A DNA stretch of 64,000 nt from Agelaius tricolor (GCA_023055355.1 JALJCS010000007.1:1708001-1772000), one strand, 5' to 3'; positions 45,191-57,289 are shown, counted from the stretch's first letter. Notes: generated by a model from the sequence alone, not told the origin. Translations and numbers: made by a program.

Positions 45191-47782
45191 CTTACATCTT
45201 TAATCCTTTGAAAAGCTGCATAAATTATATTAATTATAGCTCTATAAGGTTTTAGACACAACTCCTGAAGACTCTGCTGTGTTTTTCAGGGCATTCATTC
45301 CTTTTGTGGGGTGTCTTAGGAAATCCTGGGATCTGAACTGAGCTTTGGAATGTGAGGGACAAGGATGGGATGGGAGGAGGCACTCGGGGTCCCAGACCAG
45401 ACATGGGGAGCCTGGAATATTTCCTAGTCCTGTGTGAGGTGTCCTCATCCTCTTCAGCCACCCCAGGGTCACATTTCTGCCCCATGGGATGATTCCAGCA
45501 ATTCCCTCATTTTTTACCCCTGAAAACCACCCTGAATGCCCACCCCACACTCAAAAGTCCTTTTTAAGGTCTCAGAGGGCGTTTTGCATTTTCTCTTTTG
45601 GCCTCCCCAAATGTGGACAGCCCCTGATGAATACAAACCCTGGGACAAGCGAGATTTGGAGCAGATCCCATTGTCCTCCACACCCAAAATCTCCCAATTT
45701 TTTTTTTTTTTTCCTTATCCCACCCAACCCTGCCCACGGTGCCTTTCCCTCCCTCCACTTCTTCTTCTCCCCCAGCTGGAGCCCACGAGACATTTCCAAC
45801 ATTAGCAATGGTTCAGTGCATAATGGTTTTCAAAGCCTCGCTGTATCTCCTCTAAATGAGAAAAATAAATATCTGGGGAGCTCTTGCACATGTCAACAGT
45901 GAAGCAATTTGTGTAGGCAGCTCTGGAAACAGTGACAGAGTGAGGAGCTGTGCATAGCTTGGTAATAATATCATCACTGTCTAGACAACTCCACAATTAA
46001 CAGCCAGACAGACCCAGGCCTTCTTTAAGGAGCCTCCAACAATAAAAAAATATTCCTCCACAGGGAAGAAAGCCACAGCTCTCTCTGCCTGCTACCTTGC
46101 ACAGGCACATTGGAATTAATTCTGGTTAAGAGGCTTTCTAAGAGGAGCTGCTTTTCTCGAGTGTTTGCAAAAATTGCCTTCGGTGAGGATCTTCCTGTTA
46201 AAACATCTGGTTTAATATTCTCTGAAATGGTCATTCTGGGCTGCTTCTCCTCTTTTTATTCACTTTAAAAAATGTTAGTTTTAAAGCTGTACCAATACTG
46301 GGGAAAACTCTGGATGAGTAAAGGGTTTCTGTACAAAGCTTCCAGGGAGATTCAAAATCCCAGGTTTTGACTCTTCACTAATTCATAGGCCCAAGGCTGC
46401 TCTCACTTCCTGATTTTTGTCTGATTCCCAACCACAGCCATATTCCACAGGGGTAATCCCAGGGCAAAGGGAGAGTGTTGCCCTCAGATTTTACCCTTTA
46501 ATATAGAGCAACTTTATTCTTTATTCTATGTCCTGCAGATTTTGTCCTGGAAGGCTGCAGGCAAGAATGACAGTAGATCCTTCTTATCCAAAAAACTGAC
46601 TACAGAAAGAGGGAAATAATTCTCCAAATTCCCAGTTTTCCAATGGGAGTCAAGGCTTTTCTCTTCTGTCATGCCAAGGGTCACATCCAGGGAGTGACAC
46701 TGGAATGAGATGATTTTTAAGGCCCCTTCCAAGCCAACACATTCCATGAATTTCAGCCTTTTGTAGGACGCAGTTCTGGCTTCAGGCACCACAGGGGCTC
46801 AGGAATGGGCACCATGGAAAACTCGTGCCTTGGAAAGGAAAAAAAAAAAACCCAAATCCTTTCCAGTGAGGACATTTCCCATTTGGAGCAGCACCTCCAG
46901 GGCAGGGATGGGAAGTGATGTCAGCTCAGGAATGTTTTCCCTCAGTGCTCCAAGGCAAACAGGGCTTGGGGAGCTGTCCCATCCCACATCAGCTGAGGCT
47001 TGTGAGGAAACACATCCCCAGGTGCCTTTTCCTCCCCGGGAGGTTGCAGGGTGATTGTGGGGTTGGCTTTTCCTCCTTCCCTGTCCTGAGGAGCAGCCCC
47101 AAAGCTGTGAGTGCTGGCACTGTGACTCAGCTGCTGCTGCTCTGAGTTCAGCTGGAGGCTCCTGGGCTGCTTTTCCAGTGAGGAATCTGATGAGCAACAC
47201 CCCAGAGATGTGGGGAGGTCATCAGAACATGACAGGGGAGCATAATAAGGATATTTTTCTCCATGCTTCCCACACTGACATGAAAGAGGAGCAGGGTGAC
47301 GTGGTTCTGAACCAGGAGTTGGCTCTGCAGATTTTGGAAGTAGGAGAAACCAAATCCCACTTAAAAAAAAAAAAAAATCAGTAAAATTCTTTGTTCTTAG
47401 CACTGGCAACATCTCCAAGGAAGACAGGGCTGGAAAAATGTGTCTTTTCCTTGGACATCTGCAACATCCATGGGAATGTTCCATTCCTGAAATCCGGAGG
47501 GTCAAGGGTTGAGCTGAGCATGTCAAAGTCTGTTCATGAGCAGGACCAAATCCATGCCAGAGAAACTCCAGCCCCAGCTCTGGGGATGGCAGGGAGGTTT
47601 TGTGGAAAGGTCTCCCCACACCCAGAGCTAAGGAAGGAAACTCTGGTCAATATTGCAAAGGCTCAGGCTGGGGAGGGGATGGGGCTCAGCAGCACTGGCT
47701 GTGCTCCAGCTGGAGCCAAGTTTAGATGTGGAACCTGAATGTGGTGCAAGAAAAACCTGCTCATTCCCAGTGCCACTGGTTC
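45191..47782. other. Mostly unique stretch with a CR1 scrap
   Basis: About 2.6 kb without a full repeat. 46700-46756 is a sense CR1 terminus remnant ('aaggccccttccaagccaac'). T-, A- and A-runs lie near 45697, 46840 and 47362. A minus-strand frame of 225 codons (46942-47619) has no recognisable domain. Confidence 0.45.
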
Positions 47783-48582
47783 CACAGGATCTTGGAATCA
47801 TCAGGGTGGGAAGGGATCCCCAGGATCACCCAGTGCCACCCCAGCCCCACCAGCATCACCCCAATCCCTGTCCCCAAGGCCACATCCAGACTGCTCTGGG
47901 ACAATTCCAGGGACTCCAAACCTCCCTGGGCAGCTCAGCCCAAGGCCTGACCACTCTGAGAGGGACAAAAATGTCCCAGAGCTCTGCAGAAACCTGAACA
48001 GAGACTCTCAAATGTTCCCATCTCACAGAGATCCAGGGGACAGCCAGGAAAAGATCCACCAAAGGAATCTGGGTGAGGATTTTTTGTTCAGTTCCACAGG
48101 AAGTGTTTTAAAAAACCTGAGCCTGCCCTGGTGCCATTTGAGGCCATTTCCTCTCCTCCTTTCCCTGCCCCTCCTGTCAGGAGCTGTGCAGAGCACTGAG
48201 GTCCCCCCTGAGCCTCCTTTGCTCCAGGTGAGCATCAGAGAGCTGTGACTGATCCAACCTGCCCTGAAGGTTGGATCTTCTCAGAATCCCAGGATCAAGG
48301 CTGGGAAAACCCTTCAGGATCACCCAGTGCCACCCCAGCCCCACCAGCATCACCCCAATCCCTGTCCCCAAGGCCACATCCAGACTGCTCTGGGACAATT
48401 CCAGCGACTCCAAACCTCCCTGGGCAGCTCAGCCCAAGGCCTGACCACTCTGCCAGGGAAATTTTCTGTCCCAGTCTCCAACCTGAGCCTGCCCTGGTGC
48501 CATTTGAGGCCATTTCCTCTCCTCCTTTCCCTGCCCCTCCTGGCAGGAGTTGTGCAGAGCACTGAGGTCCCCCCTGAGCTTT
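47783..48582 (-). repeat. Inverted duplication (47.8/50.5 kb), left arm
   Basis: The whole arm is matched in reverse complement by 50471-51262 at very high identity by eye. It contains antisense CR1 (47783-47956), a 157-bp non-CR1 insert (47957-48113), CR1 again (48114-48226), a non-CR1 link (48227-48291) and another antisense CR1 (48292-48582). The identical composite order in the other arm shows one event copied all of it. Confidence 0.9.
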
Positions 48583-50374
48583 AATTTAGGCTTTAATATT
48601 TGCACCAATCCTGACAGCCCTGATTTCCCTGTTCCTCATTTAACTCAGCAATGTCAGCCTGCAAATTGCAAGGCAAGAATTGCACAGGGAGCAGCTCCTG
48701 TCCTATTAAAAATCTCATTTTCCTGCTGGATTTGGATGGTGGTGGCTCCAATTCTGCTGCCCATGCACGAGCAGGTTCCTTCCTGGATGATCTTCAACAA
48801 ATCAGTTCAGGAATCACTCTGGAAATAAATCTGTGGGACATTTGACCATTCCTGTGCTCAGTGTTTAGGAAATGAAGCAATTCCTGGTCAAGCATCAGGA
48901 AGAATCAGGCAACCTGAGCTCCTGATTATCCCAAGGAGCTCCACGTGAAGCTTCCCCATGGAGCAGAGTAATCCTTTACCTCAAGAAGTGCAAAAAAAAT
49001 CCTTAGAACTCCATTTTCCCTGGTGTCCCTGAGGTGTTCCATGGCATGTGGGCTAAGCCAGAGAGGATTCCAGGCCCAGCTGCTCTCATCCCAGGTTTTA
49101 CAGAGCGTGGCAGAGGGAGCAGAAGGCAGTGGGATGGTCTGGGCCAGCAGGTGAGACCATCCTGCTGTGCCAGAGCTGCCTTTGGATGCTGCAGCAGGCC
49201 TGGAATGCTTTCCCTGATGTCTTGGCCACTGATCTGAAATCTCTTCTAAGGGAAATGCTGGAGTCTGGAAAATTATTGTGCTGCTGCACAGACATACTTG
49301 GGAAATCAGAACACCCCCACGGAGGACATGAGTTCATCCCTGCCCTCAGACTCTTCCCCCTGGAACATTTGGGGAACACTTTGGACAATGCAGGAGACCA
49401 AAAGGAGACAGAGAACTCCACCACTTCCCAAAACTGTGGCCCTTTTCCAGTCCAGCTACTGGCCTGGAGGAAAAAAAGGCAGGAGATGCTGAGTTTGAAG
49501 CCTTTTTCCCACTCCTGGGTAGGGAGCAGCCAGTTTTTTGGGGAATGCTTGAATTCCTCAGCGTCTGCTCCTCTGGGACACCAGGTTGGGAGAAGGGAGG
49601 GGATCAGTGAAGCAACTCCCAGACCAAATTTCCAAACAATCCAAGCACAAAGATGTCCTTGAAAAGCTCCTCTTTAAAGAGTTTTTTTGAAACTTGTCCA
49701 TGGAAGCAAAGGCTGGGAAACTCTTTACCAAATCAAAACCCCTCGTGTGCCTTTAAAGAGGGGTTTCCTATCAAATCCAGGCTGCTGAAGGCAGCAGATT
49801 CCAGCAAAACTCCTTTCACCAATGGATACAATTGGTGAATACAATCTATTAAAAAAAAAAAAAAAAAAACAATGAGGAATCCTGGCTGTCCTGGCTGTGT
49901 AGGTGGGTGAGAAAATGTGAACAGCTGCTCTGGCTGCAGGAGCAGCCTGCCAAAAATCCCTGTGCTGTGAACAACTGTGCTAAATTTGGTTCCCTGCTTT
50001 GGATTACTCAGTAGCCAGGCTCTCTCCTTGCTCTCACCCCAAACACAAGCCCCTCTCTGTCAGAGGCAGATGATTCCAGAGGCTGTCATCAGGCACCTGG
50101 GAACGGCAGCGCTTCCCACAAAACCCAGTTCTGACAGAGGAGGAGGAAACAACTCATTTTTGGCAAGCGAGGAGGGAACAAATCTGGCACTAGGGACACT
50201 CCTGGGGACAGCTGAGCCTCGGGGAACTGGCCCTGGTGTCCAGCAAGGAGAGGCAGGGATGACACATTGCATGCTCCTGAGCCTGGAGTGCCAGGAGAGA
50301 AGCTGGGATCCAGGGGGATGCAGAGCCCCCCTCACGCTCCTTGTGTCCCTCTGTGATGGATCAGCCACTTCCTA
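48583..50374. other. Unique spacer of the inverted duplication
   Basis: About 1.8 kb without a recognised repeat, except an A-run (49852-49869). The plus-strand frame 49129-49662 (177 codons) is the longest repeat-free frame in the window, but I recognise no domain and see no splice-site or codon-bias support. Confidence 0.45.
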
Positions 50375-50765
50375 ATGGGATGGAGAATGTCCAGGGCAGG
50401 CAACAGAGCTGGGAAGGGGCTGGAAAACTCCTGAGGGAGCTGGGAAGGGGCTGAGCCTGGAGCAAAGGAGGCTCAGGGGGGGCCTCAGTGCTCTGCACAG
50501 CTCCTGACAGGAGGGGCAGGGAAAGGAGGAGAGGAAATGGCCTCAAATGGCACCAGGGCAGGCTCAGGTTGGAGATTGGGACAGAAAATTTCCCTGGCAG
50601 AGTGGTCAGGCCTTGGGCTGAGCTGCCCAGGGAGGTTTGGAGTCCCTGGAATTGTCCCAGAGCAGTCTGGATGTGGCCTTGGGGACAGGGATTGGGGTGA
50701 TGCTGGTGGGGCTGGGGTGGCACTGGGTGATCCTGAAGGGTTTTCCCAGCCTTGATCCTGGGATT
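50375..50765 (+). mobile_element. CR1 LINE 3' region, sense
   Basis: A sense CR1 of the 24.4 kb subtype. 50375-50470 extends beyond the inverted duplication, with a doubled 'gagctgggaaggggctg' near 50408-50452. The rest belongs to the right arm. Confidence 0.88.
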
Positions 50766-51262
50766 CTGAGAAGATCCAACCTTCAGGGCAGGTTGGATCA
50801 GTCACAGCTCTCTGATGCTCAGCCTGGAGCAAAGGAGGCTCAGGGGGGACCTCAGTGCTCTGCACAGCTCCTGACAGGAGGGGCAGGGAAAGGAGGAGAG
50901 GAAATGGCCTCAAATGGCACCAGGGCAGGCTCAGGTTTTTTAAAACACTTCCTGTGGAACTGAACAAAAAATCATCACCCAAATTCCTTTGGTGGATCTT
51001 TTCCTGGCTGTCCCCTGGATCTCTGTGAGATGGGAACATTTGAGAGTCTCTGTTCAGGTTTCTGCAGAGCTCTGGGACATTTTTGTCCCTCTCAGAGTGG
51101 TGAGGCCTTGGGCTGAGCTGCCCAGGGAGGTTTGGAGTCCCTGGAATTGTCCCAGAGCAGTCTGGATGTGGCCTTGGGGACAGGGATTGGGGTGATGCTG
51201 GTGGGGCTGGGGTGGCACTGGGTGATCCTGGGGGCTCTTCCCACCTTGGTGATTCCATGATC
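50471..51262 (+). repeat. Inverted duplication (47.8/50.5 kb), right arm
   Basis: Reverse complement of 47783-48582, including the non-CR1 insert (50937-51095) within the CR1 at 50820-51265. The right end runs on into the flank shared with 43.75-43.84 kb, so this arm links two different duplications. Confidence 0.9.
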
Positions 51263-51265
51263 CTG

Positions 51266-51358
51266 TGATTCTGCCCACTCAGATTTGCAGGTGCTGCTTT
51301 GAGGCCTCCAGCCCTTCCTTTCAGCCCAGGGAGCAAAGCAGGGGAGGTTTGGGAATGT
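51266..51358 (+). repeat. CR1 flank duplicated at 43751-43838
   Basis: Direct-orientation match to the 43.8 kb flank, ending after 'gggaatgtgatggtgct'. Confidence 0.85.
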
Positions 51359-53326
51359 GATGGTGCTCCTGATGGTCCTTGGGGATTCCACAGCTCTGGA
51401 ATGCACCCCTGGGGGCTGAGCTGGAGATCTCCATGAGAAGAATTCCGTGGAGGTGCCCATTTGTCCCTTACCCCATGGAAAGGTGGGAGTCACTGTCCCT
51501 GGCATTACCCAGAGCATTTCCCCCTCTCTGCTGCCCAGTGAGCCCAGTTTGAAACCAGGACTTCAACCCCAGCCAGCACCAAACCCCTGCAGCACAGACA
51601 GCCTGGAACGGGGGTGTCTGAGACAGAAAATCCTCACAGAACCATGGAACCACCACAGCTGGAAGGGCCCTTCATGGCCATCCAGTCCCACCATCACCAC
51701 CCCAAACACGTCCCCAGCTCTGGTATCACCCTCAGCACCCCCTGAAGGCGCTGCTGAACTCCCTGTGAGCCACAGCTTTCTCCCATTTTTGAGAATAATC
51801 CTCCACAAGCACTCAATGTTTTCATGGCCCACATCTTTACCCCCTTGTTTTTCTTTTATCCTGCACTCCCCTGGATGAAGTGCTTGGCTCTCAATGAACT
51901 GGAGATTTAATGAGGAGGCCGAGTGGTGATGCTGAGGCACAAAACCAACACCAGGGATGTGCAGGGCTGGTGGCTTAGGGAAGAGCCTTTAATTAAGATG
52001 AGGCCATTCCAGCCTCCCTCCCCTCTGTGAGGAAATGATGGATGTTCCATCCTGATGTGTGATTAGGATCACATCAGCTGCCTGTGAAGCAGCAGGGAAA
52101 GTGTGCCTTTGATGTGTCAGGTACCTAATGAAGATGAAATTCTGGGAGCAGATCTTGCTTTGCTCAGCCTTTCCTGCAAAATCCCACCAAAACCTCTGGG
52201 CTTTAAACTCCTCCAGAGGAGCAGGAGCTGCTCAGTGTCCATCCTTTCCAACCTGAGGGATGATTTTCTCCCAGGGCTTTGGTCTGCACACCTCCAAAGG
52301 CTTTTGGCTTTAGTAACTCATCACCGTGTCAAGGTCCTGTGAGAAAGTCATGTTCCCATTATCCATACAAAATGGATTAGATGGGGGATGAAAAGGGCTT
52401 GAAAAGGTAAAGCCAGATCTAAGTTCAGTTTCCTAAATGTCAGCACGAGGCAGCTTCTGGTTCCTGTCATGATGCTGAAGAAAAATGAGTTGTTACTCCC
52501 ATGGTTCAATTTGTTAAAAGTATTTATTGTCCACAAGACAGGAATTGTCTTGCTTGGTCTTGAAGTGATCCTTAACCCCAGAGGAAAGAGGAATTAAAGG
52601 AATGAAGAATTAAAACGAAATACATCTTTTTTATTAGTCAAAAAATTGTCGGAAAAAATGCATCTCTGGGCAGTTTCACTGCTTGTGCAGGATAAGAAAT
52701 ATTTAGGAATGAAGGAAGGGGTTAAAAAACTTAAAAAAATAAAAATAAAAAGAGGGGAAAATTTAAAGAAAAATCTGATTTTTGCTCCAGCACAAAAATC
52801 CTCCCTTGAAAATGTGCTTGCACCTCAGCAAGCCTTTTATGGGATCTTGGATGCTTGGGGATGTTTGTGTAATTGCTTCTTGTAAATGAGCTTCTCCTCT
52901 GCAACACTTTACAGGAAAGCACTTTCCTTCGCCATCTGTTATCCAGTTGTTTTAACTGGCTTTCCAGTTATTTGGAGCAGTCATTTACAAGAACCTTTTT
53001 AACCTCCAGAAAATGAAATCATTGAAGCCTCTCTGGACTCCTCGTGCCTAAAAACTGAGGGGCTGAGGGTTAAAATTCCTGAGAGAGGAGCAGGAATGTG
53101 GAAAACAGTGGTGGGCGACCTAAAATTGACGAAATCATTAATTTTTTTTTTTTTTGGAAGTTCTGAGTGAATTTGTTTATTTGGAGAAAGTAGTTTGGGG
53201 GATCTGGGGATGAATTTTCATCTCCAGGTCACTTTTGGGATCTGTGCCATTATCAGCCAGGGGTTGCTCAATGGAAATGAACTTTGGGATGAAAAAGGGC
53301 TTTGTCAAACACAGAAATTGTGGAAT
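51359..53326. other. Mostly unique stretch
   Basis: 51640-51770 may be a very diverged antisense CR1 ('ccatccagtcccaccatcac'). A 50-bp block near 52695-52745 resembles 53866-53915 in direct orientation. T-run near 53140-53155. No exon recognised. Confidence 0.45.
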
Positions 53327-53695
53327 TATGGGATGGTTTGGGCTGGGAGGGACCTCAAAGAACATCCAGTGCCACCCCTGCCATGGGCAGGGACACCTCC
53401 CACTGTCCCAGGTGCTCCCACCTGACCTTGGACATTTCCAGGGCAGCCACAGCTTTTCTGTTCCAGCCCTTCCCCAGCCTCCCATGGAACAATTCTTTCC
53501 CAAAATCCCATCTAACCCTGCCCTCTTTCAGTTTAAAACCATTCTCCCTCCTCCTGCCACTCTTCACCCATAAAAAAAAGTCATTTTTCCTTCTTTTTAG
53601 AACCCCTTTAAGCACAGCTCCTGAGATCCTTCCCTTCTCCAGCTGAACACTCCCAGCTCTGCCAGCCTGGCAGATATTCCCAGCCTTTCCAGAAG
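53327..53695 (-). mobile_element. CR1 LINE 3' region, antisense
   Basis: Begins 'gggatggtttgggctgggag' and runs through 'gacacctcccactgtcccag' and 'aaaatcccatctaaccctgc' to 'gctgaacactcccagctctg'. About 370 bp, moderately diverged. Confidence 0.88.
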
Positions 53696-54494
53696 GAAAC
53701 TTTCACAATTCAGTGAAGGTTCAGTTTCTGCAGGTTGGGAGGGGAAGGGTTCAGGTGTCCCTCACCTGCTGGGGTCACCTGCAGGCTTTTCCCACGGAAA
53801 ATGTCTTTGGGATCACACAGAGACCTCAGCACTTCAACTTCTGGGCAGATAAAATCATTTTAAGAGGATAAGAAAAGTTTGGGAATGAAGGAAGGGATTA
53901 AAAAGCTTAAAAAATGAGGGCTGGAACAGAATTATTTTTCTCCACCCCCTTTTCCTGTTCTCTCCACAACACAACACAAAACTAAACTCCTCCTCCTCCT
54001 TTTCCCTTGGGTTGGGGACATTTGTGGCACAAAACCCCTCACAGGTGGCAGCTCTGGCTGTGGCACCAAACATGCACCAAGCTCCTCCCGAGGTGCCAAA
54101 AACGGGAATCTGGGAATCTGGAGAGCAGCAGGCACCACGGGGAGATGCAGGATTTTGCCACGTGCAGATGTTGGCACTGCTGGAGGAGCCTGACCCTGCT
54201 CCAAGGTGCTGGAGCTGCCACACCTCAGCTTTCCTGGGAAACTGTGCTGGGCACAGCGCCCCTGCCATGGTGCCAGCAGAGATCCTGCTGCTTTCCCACT
54301 GGGAATGCTGTGAGTGCCATGGCAGGGTCAAGGTTTGGCTCCCTGGTGTCCCAGGTCCCATCTCCCAGCCACCCTTGGCACCCTGAGGTGCAAAAATCCT
54401 CCTGTGCACCCCCGAGGCGCCCCCCTGCTTTCCCTGTTATCCCATGGGATGGAAACATGTCCTGCCCATTGTCCGTGGGGAGTGTGTCCCTGCA
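53696..54494. other. Unique non-coding stretch
   Basis: Overlapping open frames on both strands (up to about 180 codons on minus, and 240 on plus when the adjacent CR1 is included) have no recognisable features. Confidence 0.4.
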
Positions 54495-54738
54495 GGGAGG
54501 TTCCAAAGGGAATTTGGGGTGGGTTTCAGGGCAAGGTTGTTGCCCAGAGGGTGCTGGCACTGCCCAGGCTGCCCAGGGAATGGGCACGGCCCCGAGGCTG
54601 CCACAGCTCCAGGAGCCTTTGGCCAGCGCTGCCAGGGATGCCCAGGCTGGGCTTGCTGGGCTCTGGGCAGGGCAGGGCTGGGATTTGGATAATCCTTGTG
54701 GATCCCTTCAAATTCAGGATATTCCATGATTTTGGGGT
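54495..54738 (+). mobile_element. CR1 LINE 3' end, sense
   Basis: Same subtype as 26.83 kb ('agggtgctggcactgcccag', 'ccaggagcctttggccagcg'), ending 'cttcaaattcaggatattcc' plus 'atgatt'. Confidence 0.88.
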
Positions 54739-54850
54739 GCAGTGGTTTAGGTTCACCAGTTCTGGATTTCCCAGGATTTCTCATTTTTTACACAGGTGTT
54801 CACAGAGGTGCATCAGCTTTCTCTGTGCTTCACTTCCATGAGTGCTGAAC

Positions 54851-55444
54851 TGTGGAGTCTGGACTGCTTTGAGTTAAGGTTGTGATTAAATGTGTGAGAG
54901 GGTATTTCTTGTTGGCACTCAGATGTTTATCAGTTCTTATCTCTGTCACAGTCTCACAAACCCTGAGTTCTGCAGCACTTCACTCCAACAAACTAAAAAT
55001 GGAGCCCTGTCTCTCTCTCTGCAAGGCCTTTGAAGGATAAACTGTCCAATTAACAAATGGCACCTCAATTATTTTCACTTTTAACCCAATACCCAACCAC
55101 CCATGCCCACAATGGGGACTTTTTTATCCAATGACACAAAACCACCCAAACCCATGGAGAAGAAGGTGAAGGAGGAGAAGAAGGAGAAGGTGAAGAAGAA
55201 GGAGCAGCCTCCACCCTAAACCCTCCATCTTGCTTTCTCTCTATTCCTGTATTCTAAACCCTTAAACTCTGAGTTTCCCACCCTGTGATATCACACACTT
55301 CTATCCAAACTCCACACCTTTAATCTCAGTTTTATTCTTGAATTTTGGAAGCTTCTCCAGGCCCTCAGGTCAGTGCAGTGTTCTCTGGGGGTCAGTGCCT
55401 GGCAGCACAGAAAGTCTGGAATTCTCAGCCCCAGGGTTCCAGCA
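54851..55444 (-). mobile_element. LTR of an endogenous retrovirus (family A), no clear target duplication
   Basis: About 594 bp, TGTGGAGTCT to GTTCCAGCA, first subtype, sense on minus. Short purine tract at 55156-55207. The flanks CTGAAC and CATCCC do not match, unlike the other four complete copies, so recombination or a deletion at one edge is likely. Confidence 0.85.
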
Positions 55445-55999
55445 CATCCCATGCAGAACCACCACACAGGGGGAGCAGAGGGAGCCAAGCTTCTCCTGCC
55501 TCACTGGAAATGCAGTGGCACAGAGAAGTGGGAATGTTTATATGGTTGGATTTCTGCTGGACAAACCCAGTGAGAAGGAAAAAAAGAGAGAAAAAAAGAA
55601 GAAAAATACCCAGAGAGGGAAAAAAAGGCCAGTGGGAAGGAGGGACAGAAATCCAGTGGAATTACGGATGGCAAGGGGAAAAGTCAACATGAGGGCAGTG
55701 CTAGAAAAGAGGGAGAGCAAAAAGGAAAAAGGGATTTAATAAGAAATTAAATATAGTGCCTGTCCCAGTCCTGGGAGGGGGGCCTGGGTCAGTAATTCAT
55801 GGAGCAGGGTTCCTTCCTTTCCTTTGCAAATGGAGGAACAGCTTCAAAACCACAGATGGGAGTTACAGGCCAAAACCAGAATGTCCACAGAGTCCAAATT
55901 GTCCCGTGGGATGTGGGGGGGCTCAGCCTCAGGGACCCCCAGGTTGCTGCTGTGGGAGCTCTCCAGGGCTGGCAGCCACCAACACTTCCCTGGAAAACA
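55445..55999. other. Unique purine-rich stretch
   Basis: A-rich and GA-rich around 55575-55630. No gene or repeat family recognised. Confidence 0.4.
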
Positions 56000-56355
56000 G
56001 AATCCAGGTGGGAAGAGCCCTTCAGGACCATCCAGTGCCACCCCAGCCCCACCAGCATCACCCCAATCCCTGTCCCCAAGGCCACATCCAGACTGCTCTG
56101 GGACAATTCCAGGGACTCCAAACCTCCCTGGGCAGCTCAGCCCAAGGCCTGACCACTCTGCCAGGGAAATTTTCTTTGCCAATCTCCACCCTGAGCCTGC
56201 CCTGGTGCCATTTGAGGCCATTTCCTCTCCTCCTTTCCCTTCCCCTCCTGTCAGGAGCTGTGCAGAGCACTGAGGTCCCCCCTGAGCCTCCTTTTCTCCC
56301 CCAAACCACCCCAAATCCCTCAGCTGCTCCTCCCAGGATGTGTTTTCCAGCCCCT
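56000..56355 (-). mobile_element. CR1 LINE 3' region, antisense
   Basis: Subtype of 24.4 kb: 'caggtgggaagagcccttca', 'caccagcatcaccccaatcc', 'gtgccatttgaggccatttc', ending near 'ctcagctgctcctcccagga'. Confidence 0.88.
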
Positions 56356-56420
56356 GGACAATCCTCAGGACAAGGAGACATCTCCCCAGTCGTGTTTCAC
56401 TTCAGCCAGAGAGAGAGTAT

Positions 56421-56603
56421 CAAAGAAAAGAAAAGAAAAGAAAAGAAAAGAAAAGAAAAGAAAAGAAAAGAAAAGAAAAGAAAAGAAAAGAAAAGAAAAG
56501 AAAAGAAAAGAAAAGAAAAGAAAAGAAAAGAAAAGAAAAGAAAAGAAAAGAAAAGAAAAGAAAAGAAAAGAAAAGAAAAGAAAAGAAAAGAAAAGAAAAG
56601 AAA
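56421..56603 (+). repeat. Pure (AAAAG)n microsatellite
   Basis: About 36 uninterrupted AAAAG units over 182 bp. Because five is coprime to three, a Lys-Arg-Glu periodic frame runs through it on plus and a Phe-Leu-Ser one on minus; neither is a gene. Confidence 0.97.
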
Positions 56604-57289
56604 ATCAAGTTCTAAATGCTCTGAGTTTTCTGAGTATTTGTAAAGATAAGATGAATTTTCAATGTAAAAGAAATATGAGTTCTTTTCATTACTAATTTTA
56701 TTAATTTTACCCCCCCACAAATAAACTTTTATCAGATTATTTTGGGCATTTCCATAATAAAATACATGAGGAAAGTGGAGTGTCCCAGTGCCAGCACTGG
56801 GATGTCCTCACAGAGTCCCCAGAGGATGGCATCCCCCATTTCCACAGCAAATCCAGCACTTTCCAGGGAGCCTCCAAACACCTGGAGTCAATGGGAGGCT
56901 GATTATTGACCTCAGTGCTGCAGGACTTTAATTCAGGAACTCTGTCAGACACTGGGAAACGTTTCCTAATTGCATTTTCTTGTTAAACACAACCAAATTT
57001 CCTCTGTCTGTGTCCCTGGATCCTTCAGGATCCCCTTCCCTCCTTCCCGTGGTGCTGAGTCAGCATTTCCAGGGGCCTTTTTTTGGAGGAGTTATGGAGA
57101 TTATTTTCCTGTGGAAATCCATAATTTGGGAGGAACAGATGGTTCTGATTCCAGCTGGAGCCTGCACTTGATTCTGATGGAAACAGAGCAGCTTTGGACT
57201 CAAAACTCCCAGAATTTGGCAAGCAGGAAATATTCCAGAGCCATTCCAGCTCTCCCAGGAGAGGGTGGGATGCTGGGTGTTGGTTCCAA
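56604..57289. other. Unique non-coding stretch
   Basis: Nothing recognised. Confidence 0.4.

Noticed and set aside
46942..47619. Open frame of 225 codons on minus
   Set aside because: It includes a run translated from an A-run and has no family resemblance; treated as chance.
49129..49662. Open frame of 177 codons (plus) in repeat-free DNA
   Set aside because: No recognisable domain, no flanking splice-site or promoter pattern I could defend, and no duplicate. Chance frames of this size are expected in 64 kb of GC-moderate DNA.
50485..51336. Open frame of 283 codons on minus
   Set aside because: It lies entirely within CR1 and the inverted duplication, antisense to the LINE. Similar frames recur at every copy of this CR1 subtype.
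54007..54729. Open frame of 240 codons (plus)
   Set aside because: The second half is CR1 and the first half has no recognisable protein features.
55756..56643. Longest open frame in the window (295 codons, plus)
   Set aside because: It runs through antisense CR1 and then the AAAAG array; both explain its length. No protein domain is visible.
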